DNA of 64,000 nucleotides from Sphingomonas spermidinifaciens (GCF_002351485.1 NZ_NWMW01000001.1:1240001-1304000); one strand, 5' to 3'; shown: positions 15,062 to 24,443, counted from the stretch's first letter. The notes: generated by a model not told the origin, from the letters alone. Translations and numbers: made by a program.

Positions 15062-18000
15062 CTACTCCTCCGTGAAGACCACCACGCACTCCTTGGAGCT
15101 GCTCATCACGCCATCGACGCCGCGGCCGAGATCCCAGATCAGTCGCCGTCCGCTCGCCGTCGTAGCCTCCACGAACCTGTCGTGGAACTCCCGCACCTGT
15201 CGGCCGGAGACCGGCGACATCTTGGCGCGCGGCAGCCGCCCGACGCGCTGCTCCCACCGCGTCTCCAGGTCGCGGCGCTGGTCGGCGTTGCTCTCGCGGC
15301 CTTCCGGCCGGGCGGTCTCGGCATCCCAGCAGGTGATGGACACTACGTCGATGCCCACGGCGGCTCCCTGCAGCAGCTTAACGAAGTCGATCAGGTTTCC
15401 GCGGTTCGCTGGAGTCGCGCACGCGAAGGGGTCGCGGATCTTCACCATGGTCAGCTTCTCGCCGGACAGGTGCCGCTGGAATATGGCGTAGTCGCGCGAG
15501 GCCCCGGGGCGGAACACGACGCGACGCAGGACCTTTTCCTTGTCCGCCGCCGGCGCTGGCTGTGTCATCGGCCGGTCGGGTGGCAACGGCACGGTTGGTG
15601 GCGACGCTGCCGGCGCCGGGGTCGCGGCAGGCGGAGCTGGGGCCGGTGGTGCCGGAGCTGAGGCCACAGGCAGGGCCGAACCCGCCGCGGCGCCTCGCGC
15701 CGCCTCGACTGCTTCGTCCTGCGCCCTGGTCTGAGCGGACGCTGACGCGGTCGCCGCGACGGGCTTCCCGGCGGCGGTGTCGCTTCCGCCCACCACGGCG
15801 TCGAACAGGTCGCCAGCGTCCGAGTCCCCTTCCGGAGGAACCAGCAGATCGCGGCTCAGCTGCCGCTTCGACCGCATCAGCGCGTCCAGCTTGAGGTCGA
15901 AGCTGCTGGCCCTGATCGCTGGATCCGGGTGGACTGCCTGCGGGAGGTACACTGTTACATCGCGGGTCTGGCCGATGCGGTAGGCGCGGTCGGTTGCCTG
16001 GTCCTCGACCGCCGGGTTCCACCAGCGGGACAGATGGATGACGTGGTTCGCACGCGTGAGGGTGATGCCAACGCCGCCGGCCTTGGGCGAGAGCACCATG
16101 GCGTCGAAGCCGGTAGGTCGCGACTGGAAGGTATCCACCGCGCGCTGGCGCGCGTCGCCGGCGACGCCGCCATGGATGCGGGCGACCTCGTGATCCAAAC
16201 CGTATCGGCGCTTGATCTCGACGGCGATGAAGGCCTGCATCGCCAGGCTCTCGCAGAAGACCAGCGCCTTCTCCCCCTTGGCCGCGATCGCGTCCAGGGT
16301 GGCGAATAGGACGCGGAGCCGGGCGGACTCCTCGCGGTAAGCGTCGGGCACGGCCGCGGTCTCGGGCGCGCGCGGGTGCAGCGAAACGCCACGAAGCGCG
16401 TGGAGCACCTCGAGCATGCGCCCGCGCTCCCCGGACGACTGCACCGCCATCGCCCTGAGGAGCACAGACTCGTAGGCTGCCGCCTGCGCGGGCGGCATGT
16501 ATTGGGGAACGGCGATGATGTTCTTGGCGGGCAGCCCGTCGACCACCTCGTCCTTCATGCGCCGCAGCAGGATGGCGGGCCGGCCGCGGTCCGGCTTTGT
16601 TAGCAGGTCGTTGAGCTGCTTCAGGGCGGTGCGGTCGCTCGCCGGGTAGGCGGTCTCGAAGGCTCGGCTCGAGCCCAGGAGGCCCGGCCACACGACGTCG
16701 AGGATGGACCACAGGTCCTGCAGCCTGTTCTCGACAGGGGTGCCGGTCATCGCAAGCTGGAAGCGCGCGTTGAGCGTCTTCGCCGCCCGTGTGACCTGGC
16801 TCGCCGGGTTCTTCAGCTTCTGGATCTCGTCGTAGACGATCGCGGAGAACGGCAGGCGCGCGAAGCTCATGTGGTAGTCGCGCAGCGTCTCGTAGGTGGT
16901 GAGCACGACCCCGGCATGGCCCCACTCCGCGGTGTCCAGCCGCGACGCACCCGTGTCGATGTCGCGGCCGGGTGCCGAGCGGAAGGTCCGCAGGCCGTCT
17001 CCGTAGGCCCTGACCACTGGTCCCAGCACGCCCTCGGAGAGATGAATGCCGATCTCGGCCTGCCAGTTCGCCAGCAGCCCGGTCGGCGCCACGATCAGGA
17101 CCGGACGATCGGGCGCGGCGTCCGTCCGCAGCCAGGCGAGAAAGGCAAGCGCCTGGTATGTCTTGCCGAGACCCATGTCGTCCGCGAGCAGCGCGCCCGG
17201 AGCTCCGGACCGCCAGTTCGCCACGAGCCAGTCATAGCCTGTCCGCTGGTGCGCCTTCGGCTGAGTGCGCAGCGCCGCGGGGAGGGCTGCGGCTTCGGCG
17301 TCGACCGGCCTGTCGACGGTGCCCAGAGGGGCGTAGTCGACCTCCTCCAAATTGTCACGAACCTGCAGGAAGAAGCGCTGCAGTCCGGCAGGCGGAGGCG
17401 CCTCTCCCGCATCGGGCCGCGCCGCGGCGGCCGCGAACTCGACGAGGCCCGCCAGGGCTGATCTGGTCTGCTCGGTCGCAGGCACCTCGGCGTCGCCGAT
17501 CTGCAGGGTCGGGTCGCCGCGTTCGATCGCCGCCTCGCACGCTGCCAGTGCCTCGCTGGCCTGCTCGGGGCTCAGGTCCAAATGAGCGGCCTCGTCGCCG
17601 TCGCCAACCTTCAGGCCGAAGCTCTCCGGAAGCCAGCTGTTGGGCTTCGGCTTGATCCAGGGCAGGACCGGCTTCCGCCAGACGTCGATCCCGGAGACGC
17701 GCTCGGAGAACTGCTGGGTCTCGACGAACAGGGTGTCTGCGCCCTCGCCCGCGTCGCCCGTGACGCCCAGCGCCTCCCGGATCGCCCGGCGCGGATTCCG
17801 GACGAACGCCTTTCGATCGTCCAGGGAGGCCTGCTGCCGCTCGCGCACGACACCGAGGGCGCGGCTGAGCGAGGGATCGATGAAGACGAACGCGCCGTCG
17901 TTCAGCAGGTACGTGGCACGGGCAGTGGGAGAACCCCGGAACCGGGCGGTGAAGGAGCGGTGCTGCTGCGGCGGCAGTAGCCCGTCTGCAGCCTCGTCTA

Positions 18001-18751
18001 GTGTTCGTCCCGTGTCGTCCGCCTCCGCGGCGCGCTGCCGAGAGAACAGCACGGGGTCGAAGTCGAAGCCGCCCCCCTCGACCTTGAGGTCGAGCGAGAA
18101 GGCGGCGGCGTAGCTGAGCCGAAGTCTCTCGATGTAGCCGTCTGCGTCGATCCGCTCGGACGCCTGCTCGCCGAGCGCGATGCGGAGACCCGCCATCGCC
18201 TCGTGTCGGCTCTCGTCGGCCGGCGCCGCGTTCACCGCCTCGACCTGCAGGATCGTAGAGTAGAGCGGTTCGGCGATCCGCCATTCTCGCCCATCGGTCC
18301 TGATGCGCGCACCCGAGATGGCGACGTGTGCGCCTATCCCGCCGGGCCGCGTCCAGCGGGTGTCGATCCGGAAGCCCTGGTCCTGAAGCCCCCCGCGGGA
18401 GGCGAGCTGGAGGCTCAGGCGCGTGGCGGGGGGAAGCCCCAGCGCCAGCGCCTCCGGTTCGCTAAGGCCAGCGACGAAGGCGGGCGACAGTCTCGCGCGC
18501 CCCTCCACGACGAAGACGGCAGGGCTGCCGCCTCGGTCGACCTCGTCGTCGGCCCACGCCTGGAGGAGGCGCGACATCGCCATCACCGCGCCCGGGGGGC
18601 ACTCGGCCGTCCATTCATCGAACGGGACCTCGCTCTCGCGCGTGCCCGAGAAGGGGATCAGGCCCTTGCGTGCAGGCCGTCGGAGCGTGACGATCTCGCG
18701 ACCTTCCCGCTGCTCCGAATGGAAGGCGGTCGCCGGGGTCCCTGCCGCCAC
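15062..18751 (-). CDS. zorD: Zorya type I protein ZorD: SNF2-family helicase with extra C-terminal domain
   Basis: A 1,229-residue SNF2/Swi2 ATPase. Residues 1-450 form an N-terminal region of unknown fold. The ATPase core shows Walker A DMGLGKT (about 528), a DEIQ box (about 638), MTGTPVENRLQDLW, and the helicase C motif ATDRAYRIGQTRDV (about 922). A Pro/Ala-rich linker (about 1000-1075) leads to a C-terminal domain (about 1080-1229) that resembles the MIT C-terminal, phospholipase D-like domain: IRDPFACATPANRGNLIDF, FHDRF, WDLGRGVDG. In type I Zorya the helicase acts downstream of the ZorAB sensor, probably on invading DNA. The GTG start has GGGGAGG 8 nt upstream and follows zorC directly. 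Confidence 0.9.
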   Translation of the reverse strand: MAAGTPATAFHSEQREGREIVTLRRPARKGLIPFSGTRESEVPFDEWTAECPPGAVMAMSRLLQAWADDEVDRGGSPAVFVVEGRARLSPAFVAGLSEPEALALGLPPATRLSLQLASRGGLQDQGFRIDTRWTRPGGIGAHVAISGARIRTDGREWRIAEPLYSTILQVEAVNAAPADESRHEAMAGLRIALGEQASERIDADGYIERLRLSYAAAFSLDLKVEGGGFDFDPVLFSRQRAAEADDTGRTLDEAADGLLPPQQHRSFTARFRGSPTARATYLLNDGAFVFIDPSLSRALGVVRERQQASLDDRKAFVRNPRRAIREALGVTGDAGEGADTLFVETQQFSERVSGIDVWRKPVLPWIKPKPNSWLPESFGLKVGDGDEAAHLDLSPEQASEALAACEAAIERGDPTLQIGDAEVPATEQTRSALAGLVEFAAAAARPDAGEAPPPAGLQRFFLQVRDNLEEVDYAPLGTVDRPVDAEAAALPAALRTQPKAHQRTGYDWLVANWRSGAPGALLADDMGLGKTYQALAFLAWLRTDAAPDRPVLIVAPTGLLANWQAEIGIHLSEGVLGPVVRAYGDGLRTFRSAPGRDIDTGASRLDTAEWGHAGVVLTTYETLRDYHMSFARLPFSAIVYDEIQKLKNPASQVTRAAKTLNARFQLAMTGTPVENRLQDLWSILDVVWPGLLGSSRAFETAYPASDRTALKQLNDLLTKPDRGRPAILLRRMKDEVVDGLPAKNIIAVPQYMPPAQAAAYESVLLRAMAVQSSGERGRMLEVLHALRGVSLHPRAPETAAVPDAYREESARLRVLFATLDAIAAKGEKALVFCESLAMQAFIAVEIKRRYGLDHEVARIHGGVAGDARQRAVDTFQSRPTGFDAMVLSPKAGGVGITLTRANHVIHLSRWWNPAVEDQATDRAYRIGQTRDVTVYLPQAVHPDPAIRASSFDLKLDALMRSKRQLSRDLLVPPEGDSDAGDLFDAVVGGSDTAAGKPVAATASASAQTRAQDEAVEAARGAAAGSALPVASAPAPPAPAPPAATPAPAASPPTVPLPPDRPMTQPAPAADKEKVLRRVVFRPGASRDYAIFQRHLSGEKLTMVKIRDPFACATPANRGNLIDFVKLLQGAAVGIDVVSITCWDAETARPEGRESNADQRRDLETRWEQRVGRLPRAKMSPVSGRQVREFHDRFVEATTASGRRLIWDLGRGVDGVMSSSKECVVVFTEE

Positions 18752-18752
18752 G

Positions 18753-20141
18753 CTACCAACCTCCCCGGCCGTGCACCGGATGCGGGATGCCGGTTACCGC
18801 GTGAATGTGCCTCGCGAACCGCGGCTCCCAGTTGCTGGTGTGAGAGATGTGCCGGAAGCCCTGGCCACCCGTCATGGCCTTCAGCCGGCCGCTGTCGTAC
18901 TGCTTCTGGTACTGCACCGGGGCCCGCGGGTCAGAGGCCTGCCAGAACCTGCACGCGCCGTTGTGGCTCCACTCGGCGATCCTCAGATCCCCCATCGAGA
19001 TGATCACCGAGGAGTGGCTAGACTCGGCGCCACCCCCGGTCGAGATCCGGCCGTGGCGGATCGTCGCGTCACGGTCGGTGAGGCCGCGAGCCTTCTGCTC
19101 GGCTCGCGGCCCGAAGGCCATCCAGGCGTCGTCGATCGCGCCTGCATCGACGTATGCGAGCCAGAACTTTGTGCGCTGCGCCCACTGGTACGGGTCGTTC
19201 GTCGTCTTCGCCACGATCTCGAAAAACTCCCGCATCGCAGCGCGGACCACCCACCGGCGGAGGACGGCCAGGGCATCTTCCGCCTCAGCGCCCAGGCCGA
19301 GCTCCTGCAAGTTCGCACGGACGCGGTCCCAGCGGCTCCGGTCGAGCCTTGGGTCCCCAATGCGAGTCACCAAGAGCCTCGAGACCGCACCCCGGTGAGC
19401 CTCGCTGGGAGACGCGCGTCTCCACGGCCTAAGCAGTGCATACACCAGCACCGCCGGCAGGGCCGACTTCGCGCCGACGGTGTCCATGAGGCCGATGAGG
19501 CAGGAACCCTGGCGCTCGGCCGCGGCTCCCTCAGCCGTCGCGGCCTGCCGGCAGGCGGCCTCGAAGCAGGCCTGCACGAACGCGGCATCCACGCTGGCGC
19601 TGTCGAACCCTGCATCCATGAGCCGCTGCAACGCTGACGCCTGGTCGCCCTCCAGCATGGCCCCGCCAAGCCGCGCGGGGCCCTCGAGGGGTTCCCAGAG
19701 CGACCAGCGTCTTCCCCGTTCGCGCCAGGGCCAGTCATGGCGCTCGGCCGCAACGCGAACGGCGGCAGCGAGCTGCCCGAAGGCTGGATGGGCGACGGGG
19801 AAGTGGGAGAGGTATCCGCCGATGATGCTTTGGTCGAAGGTGCGGCGGCCCGCCGAGAGGCCGGTCGACAGTGCCTCGCTGGCGAGCGGGACGTGCTCGT
19901 CGTCCGCCCAGACGGTGCGGAGCAGCCATCTCATCTCGGAGGGCTTCAGGGAGGTCAGGCGCAGACCCGTGACCCTGGCGAGGAAGGCGGACCTCTCTTC
20001 GTCGTCGATGGCAGGCTCCAGCATCGTCTCGTCAGGCAGACTCGCGACCGCCCGCTCCGTGGCTGTCTGGCGGCCGGGCGGTCTCGAGTAGCCGCGCTCG
20101 GCACCTCGCGCCGCCTTCTCGCTCGCCTGCCGCAGGCTCAT
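18753..20141 (-). CDS. zorC: Zorya type I protein ZorC (EH-signature domain)
   Basis: A 462-residue protein with an EH_Signature-type domain in its C-terminal half (SRWDRVRANLQELGLGAEAE through REFFEIVAKTTNDPYQWAQR to MGDLRIAEWSHNGACRFW). ZorC is needed for type I Zorya defence and is thought to bind DNA and cooperate with ZorD. There is no signal peptide or membrane segment, so it acts in the cytoplasm. Start overlaps the zorB stop by 4 nt. Identity rests on domain pattern plus its fixed place between zorB and zorD. Confidence 0.88.
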   Translation of the reverse strand: MSLRQASEKAARGAERGYSRPPGRQTATERAVASLPDETMLEPAIDDEERSAFLARVTGLRLTSLKPSEMRWLLRTVWADDEHVPLASEALSTGLSAGRRTFDQSIIGGYLSHFPVAHPAFGQLAAAVRVAAERHDWPWRERGRRWSLWEPLEGPARLGGAMLEGDQASALQRLMDAGFDSASVDAAFVQACFEAACRQAATAEGAAAERQGSCLIGLMDTVGAKSALPAVLVYALLRPWRRASPSEAHRGAVSRLLVTRIGDPRLDRSRWDRVRANLQELGLGAEAEDALAVLRRWVVRAAMREFFEIVAKTTNDPYQWAQRTKFWLAYVDAGAIDDAWMAFGPRAEQKARGLTDRDATIRHGRISTGGGAESSHSSVIISMGDLRIAEWSHNGACRFWQASDPRAPVQYQKQYDSGRLKAMTGGQGFRHISHTSNWEPRFARHIHAVTGIPHPVHGRGGW

Positions 20142-20872
20142 CGGCGCACCAGGACCTGACCGAAGCCGCCGGTCTCCGTGGGAGTAGCCATCAGGAAGCG
20201 CAGATCAATGCGGCGGTTGCGCCTCTTCGCGTCCTCGCCGTCCCCGGTGTCGACCGGGCGGTCGGGCCCGTAGCCGCTGACTCCGAGAATCGGGACCGAT
20301 TCCTTTTCGGAGGGCGGCAGGCTGCGAAGCCGCTCCAGGTCGGGCGCCCCCAGGACGAGCTGCCGGTACGTGTTAGTCGCACGGCGGACGGAGAGGTCCC
20401 AGTTGTCCATTCCCCCGAGCATCGGGTCCTTGTCGGTGTGGCCCTCGACGAAGATGGCGTCGATGTGGTGCGGAGAGGCGGCGCAGCCGCGGCGCGGCAG
20501 CCCGAAGGCGTAGCAGGGCAGGACGCGCGCCATCTCGCGTCCGACGATGGAGACAGCCCTCACGCCGCCAGGCGACAGCTCGTACTGACCCTTCGCGAAC
20601 AGGACGTCCTCTGGGAGCCGGAGCACGCCGGTGTCGTAGTCCACCACGACCTGCACGCCCTGCTCCTTCAGCCGCTTCTCTATCTGCGCGAGGATCTCGG
20701 TACGGGTGCGCTCGGCCCCGGTCAGCTGGTCGGTGGTTTGCCGGTACTGAAGCGCGAAGTAGACGAGCATAATGACGAAGATGAACAGCAGTCCGACCAT
20801 CATGTCCGACATCGAGATGAAGTAGCTCTCCTCCTCGTCCTGGGGACGGCGCCTACGCGTTGCCGCTTCCAC
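20138..20872 (-). CDS. zorB: Zorya protein ZorB: MotB-like anchor with OmpA domain
   Basis: A 244-residue MotB/OmpA-like protein. One membrane helix (about residues 19-42) contains Asp23 in SMSDMMVGLLFIF, the residue expected to carry protons. A periplasmic OmpA-like peptidoglycan-binding domain follows (VEGHTDKDP, NWDLSVRRATNTYRQL, RRIDLRF). With ZorA it forms the ion-driven membrane motor of Zorya, anchored to the cell wall. Translation starts at GTG 20872, 4 nt after the zorA stop; the downstream overlap with zorC keeps the operon tight. Confidence 0.92.
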   Translation of the reverse strand: MEAATRRRRPQDEEESYFISMSDMMVGLLFIFVIMLVYFALQYRQTTDQLTGAERTRTEILAQIEKRLKEQGVQVVVDYDTGVLRLPEDVLFAKGQYELSPGGVRAVSIVGREMARVLPCYAFGLPRRGCAASPHHIDAIFVEGHTDKDPMLGGMDNWDLSVRRATNTYRQLVLGAPDLERLRSLPPSEKESVPILGVSGYGPDRPVDTGDGEDAKRRNRRIDLRFLMATPTETGGFGQVLVRR

Positions 20873-20876
20873 GCGC

Positions 20877-23081
20877 TCAGGCTCCCTGCCTGATCCGGCC
20901 GAGCACGTCCTCGACGTTCTCCGCCATCTCCTTCAGTGGCTCGATCGAGGCACTCAGGCGTCCGACCGCCGTGCCGAGCGCGTCGTCGATCCGGCCGACG
21001 TGGGCGTTGAGGTGGTCCGCGTGCTCGGAGGAGGCGGATGCGATCTTCTCGAGCGCTTCGCCGAGCGCCCTGTCGACGTCGGCGAAGCGGGCGCGGTATT
21101 CCGACCACGCTTGGGTCGCCGCTGCGGTCGTCTCGGCGAGCCTTCCCGAGAGCCGCTCGAGATCGGCCCTGTTCGCCTCCGCCACCCGCGACTGGGTCTC
21201 CATCAGCTCCCGCGTGGTCGCGAGCGAGGTGCCGATCGAGGACGTCGCCTCTCGGATCGGGGCCGTCGCGGCCTGCACGTCGCTGGCCGCCTGTCCCAGG
21301 GCAGTCGCCATGCCGCGGGCGCGCTCGCTGGCCTCGCTGAGGCGGCTCGTGTGGTCGTCCGACGCGCGGGTCGACCGCTCGATGCTGGAGGCGACGGTCT
21401 CCATGCGTGACGACGTCGTCCGCAGCGTGTCGACGAGCCCGGCGCTCGCCGCCTCGAAGCGCTGGTTGAAGCCCGCAAATGCCGACACAAGCGCCTCCGC
21501 GCCCGCCGCTGCCGCACGGGACACCGCTTCGTCGATGGCGCCAGTCATGCCCTCGGCCGCACGTGACGTGGCCTGCTCCAGCGCGGCGGCCGCGCGGGCG
21601 AGCACCTCCGCGTTCCGGTCAGCGGCCGCGCCGGCGCCCGCCGTCATCCGCTCACCCTGCTCGACGATGCGCTGCTGCATCCTCTCGAATGCGGTCTGGA
21701 TGGTGTCGTTGGCGGAGCCGAACTGCTCCAGGGCGCGACGGGTGGCCTCGTTTCCCTCCGCCATCGCTGAGGTGACCGCATCGCGGATCGCCTCGACCAT
21801 TTCCTTGGAGGCGGCGGTCGACTGGGCACGCATGTCCGCCCCCATGGAGAGCAGAACCTCGCGGTTCTCCTCGGCGGTCTTGCGGTTGAGCTCCTGCACC
21901 TCGGCGAACTGGCCAGCCGTGCGCTGTGCGGCGTCCTCGGCCTCTTTGTTAAGTCGGCCACCCACCTCCTCGATGCGGGAGTTGAGCGTCTCGAAGGCCC
22001 GGTTCATCTGTTCGGAAGCCTCGGAGAACTGGCGCGCGGCGCTCTCGATCTGCTGGTTCGCTGCGGCGCCACTCCCCTCCAGGTTGGCGGACACTCCGGA
22101 CAGCTTCTCCGTCATGTCGGTGAGCGACTGGGCCAGCGCCTCCATCTCGCGGCCGGCGTTCTTGCTCAGCGCATCGCCCAACTCCTTGCCGATCTGGTTG
22201 AAGCCGCCGCTCCGGAATTCCTCCATGCTCGTGTGGATGCGTCCGAGCTGAGCGGCCATCGGCTCGATGGCCGTGGTGAAGTTCTCCCGAATGGCCGCCG
22301 CCAGCTCCGTCGCGAGCGTCTTGGTGGCGGTGGTCTGCTCCTTCGCCTCCACCAGCTGAGAGGCGGCGATGCTTTGCGGCGGGAGGAACTGCATCCCGTG
22401 CTCGAGCTGGTCCGAGAGCCGGGCCAGATCGCGTTCGACCTGAACCTTCCAGCGACGGTCGAAGGCGCGCAGCAGGATCGATCCTGCTACCCCGCCGACC
22501 GAGGTCCAGAACTTCGCCGCAGTGACGCTGAGCAGGGTCACGAGGGACCTCTGCATCACGGCCGGGTCGGCGCTGGAGCCCAGCGCGCTTGTGGCCGCGG
22601 CTAGCGCCGCTACGATGCCGAGAAAGGTGATGACGAGGCCAAGCGCCACGAAGATGTTCGCCCACCAGTTCAGGCCACGCGCGCCGTCGCTCAGGTGCAG
22701 GAAGAAGCCTTCCGGTCTTGAGGTGTTGCGGATTGGGGACTCGTTGGGCTCAACGATCGTCTCCTTGTACTCGGCCCAGGCACGCTGGAGATCATGGGTC
22801 TGGCGGCCGCCCTCGCGCATGACCTCATCGACCTCGCCAAAGCGCGCGGCGAACGCTGCCTGACACTCGTCGACCTGCTCTCCCTTGAGCACGTCGTCGA
22901 GCACGGCCAGCCGCCGTCGAAGGGCCAGCATCATCGGTCGGTGGTGCTGGGCGTAGTTCTTGACGATCAGCGTTGCCGCAGTGCCGAGCAACGCGAGAAA
23001 TAGAAGGAAGGCGAGGTTCTCACCGACGCCGGGTATGCCGGTGAAGAACCAAATAAGACTAGAGTTGATGTAGCCTATCAC
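20877..23081 (-). CDS. zorA: Zorya protein ZorA: MotA/ExbB-like channel with long coiled-coil tail
   Basis: A 734-residue protein. N-terminal membrane helices (about 5-45 and two more near 150-215, around WWANIFVALGLVITFLGIV) belong to the MotA/TolQ/ExbB family. From about residue 230 to the end the protein is almost entirely helical, Ala/Glu/Arg-rich and heptad-like (for example QQIESAARQFSEASEQMNRA), the long cytoplasmic tail of type I ZorA. In Zorya the ZorA5B2 motor senses envelope perturbation and the tail relays the signal to ZorC/ZorD. Start is GTG 23081; a stable hairpin covers the G-rich ribosome binding segment. Confidence 0.93.
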   Translation of the reverse strand: MIGYINSSLIWFFTGIPGVGENLAFLLFLALLGTAATLIVKNYAQHHRPMMLALRRRLAVLDDVLKGEQVDECQAAFAARFGEVDEVMREGGRQTHDLQRAWAEYKETIVEPNESPIRNTSRPEGFFLHLSDGARGLNWWANIFVALGLVITFLGIVAALAAATSALGSSADPAVMQRSLVTLLSVTAAKFWTSVGGVAGSILLRAFDRRWKVQVERDLARLSDQLEHGMQFLPPQSIAASQLVEAKEQTTATKTLATELAAAIRENFTTAIEPMAAQLGRIHTSMEEFRSGGFNQIGKELGDALSKNAGREMEALAQSLTDMTEKLSGVSANLEGSGAAANQQIESAARQFSEASEQMNRAFETLNSRIEEVGGRLNKEAEDAAQRTAGQFAEVQELNRKTAEENREVLLSMGADMRAQSTAASKEMVEAIRDAVTSAMAEGNEATRRALEQFGSANDTIQTAFERMQQRIVEQGERMTAGAGAAADRNAEVLARAAAALEQATSRAAEGMTGAIDEAVSRAAAAGAEALVSAFAGFNQRFEAASAGLVDTLRTTSSRMETVASSIERSTRASDDHTSRLSEASERARGMATALGQAASDVQAATAPIREATSSIGTSLATTRELMETQSRVAEANRADLERLSGRLAETTAAATQAWSEYRARFADVDRALGEALEKIASASSEHADHLNAHVGRIDDALGTAVGRLSASIEPLKEMAENVEDVLGRIRQGA

Positions 23082-23084
23082 GCT

Positions 23085-23103
23085 GCGCCCCCCGGCGGGG
23101 CGC
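23085..23103 (-). promoter_or_regulatory. Hairpin covering the zorA ribosome binding segment
   Basis: On the zorA strand GCGCCCC-GCCGG-GGGGCGC forms a perfect 7-bp GC stem that ends 3 nt before the GTG start. The right arm holds the only G-rich Shine-Dalgarno candidate, so the structure could hold down zorA translation. This is read from sequence; function is inferred. Confidence 0.45.
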
Positions 23104-23325
23104 CCCTGCGCTGCCCCGGCTCAAGTTCTCTTATGAGGCCGACGATAATACAAGGCGGCATAAAGGACCGAGTATCTGCGGCTCATGCCCGCGCGAAGGG
23201 CCACGCCGGTCCCGGGGAGGACAACTGACCGATTTGGGCGCAAACCGCGCTGCTGTTATCGCCAGCCACCCCGCGATAAGCTACCAACCCAGGTTCAGCT
23301 CCGCTGGACTGGGGTCGAGTGCACG

Positions 23326-23775
23326 ATGATAAACGAGGAAGAGGCCCGGCAGGGCTTTAACGAGCTTAGGGCAGCGCTGCGCAGGGCTGGCCTGGCGTGG
23401 ATCGCGGAGCAGGTCGAGCAAACCGTCGTACTCGGCAAGCCGGTCACCAAAGAAGCCGACGCGAGCGAGTTCATCGATGACCAAGTCGCCGGCCAACGCC
23501 GCGGCCGACAACGCCTCCAAGAGTTCGTGACGACAGAGCCCTACAGCTATGTTGAACGCCTCCGCCTCCTGCTCGACGCCATCGAACGCGTGACCGCCCT
23601 GCCCGACTTCGAGCGGCAGGCCCTCGCTGACCTCGAGGCTGAAACGGTGACATTCGTGTCCGAGCAGGATGATGAGCCCGACCGCGACCTGCAGCGCGGC
23701 CGCACCCCCGACGAGGAGGCGACACGGCGGCGGGTCCAGGCGGCGGTGCAGGAAGCCCGGAAGGCACTCGCATGA
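23326..23775 (+). CDS. Unknown helical protein, first gene of a two-gene unit
   Basis: A 149-residue, strongly charged, helical protein (GFNELRAALRRAGLAWIAEQ; YVERLRLLLDAIERVTALPD; a Gln/Arg/Glu-rich C-terminus). The ATG at 23326 is the first plausible start; the weak site GGGGTCGAG lies just upstream. No family was recognised. It shares a 4-nt ATGA overlap with the next gene, which looks like a PD-(D/E)XK protein, so the two probably act together. It is divergent from zorA and sits between two defence systems. Candidate roles are a partner, inhibitor or sensor for the nuclease-like protein, but there is no direct evidence. Confidence 0.7.
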   Translation: MINEEEARQGFNELRAALRRAGLAWIAEQVEQTVVLGKPVTKEADASEFIDDQVAGQRRGRQRLQEFVTTEPYSYVERLRLLLDAIERVTALPDFERQALADLEAETVTFVSEQDDEPDRDLQRGRTPDEEATRRRVQAAVQEARKALA

Positions 23776-24443
23776 CGACCGCCGCGACCCTCGTGGGGCA
23801 GATCGCCGCGATTCTTGGCCCCGCCATAGGCACCAACTACTCGGCGTCCTCGGCCGCCAATGATGCGTTTGAGGGTTATACCTTCGCGCTTGTAGTGCGC
23901 GCGGCGCGCGCGGCGGGGGCGACTGTCACCTTCGAGGACAACGAGGGACACGCGACCACCACCCTCACTTTCCGGACCTCGCCCGGCGACATCTTCAGCC
24001 CGAAGAGGAAATATGCGCACGCCGTGATCGAGCTGCCGGGATGCCCGGCGCTCGAGGCGCACATCGGCGTTAAGGTCAGCGGGCAGTCGAAAGTCCTGCA
24101 CGAGTGCGACGTGGCGGTAATCGATCGGCACGAGGCGCGAATCTGCCGGGCGAGCCGCGTGCATCCGCGCGCCCGCAAGGTCCCGATCGCGATCGAGTGC
24201 AAGTTCTACGCGAGCACGCTCCAGCTCGGGCTCGCCCGTGGCTATCTCGGCCTCGCCGAGGAGCTGACTAAGCGGAACAGGCTGCTGGTGACGAACACAA
24301 CATCGGAGACCGCCGCCAAAATGATTACTTACCATAAAGCGGAATGGGAGTTCGATCTGTCGTCGCCGTCCTCCGCCAAGGCCGCCGACCTAGAGGCTAA
24401 GTTAAAAACAATCTTCCGCAACTACTCGGCGACACATCGATAA
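23772..24443 (+). CDS. PD-(D/E)XK nuclease-like protein, second gene of a two-gene unit
   Basis: A 223-residue protein whose centre shows a restriction-endonuclease-like pattern: VLHECDVAVIDRHEA supplies an Asp at the end of a strand, and about 30 residues later KVPIAIECKFYASTLQLGLA gives the E-x-K motif followed by a helix. The arrangement D...ExK with the following helix is typical of PD-(D/E)XK nucleases. No name could be assigned. It overlaps the preceding helical-protein gene by 4 nt and converges on herA. Possible functions are a DNA nuclease effector or a restriction enzyme without a partner methylase. Confidence 0.65.
   Translation: MTTAATLVGQIAAILGPAIGTNYSASSAANDAFEGYTFALVVRAARAAGATVTFEDNEGHATTTLTFRTSPGDIFSPKRKYAHAVIELPGCPALEAHIGVKVSGQSKVLHECDVAVIDRHEARICRASRVHPRARKVPIAIECKFYASTLQLGLARGYLGLAEELTKRNRLLVTNTTSETAAKMITYHKAEWEFDLSSPSSAKAADLEAKLKTIFRNYSATHR

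Noticed and set aside
14853..15257. Minus-strand frame extending beyond the zorD stop
   Set aside because: Its upstream half is an alternative frame of zorD and the remainder has no start or ribosome site. It was considered as a gene remnant, but no family is visible.
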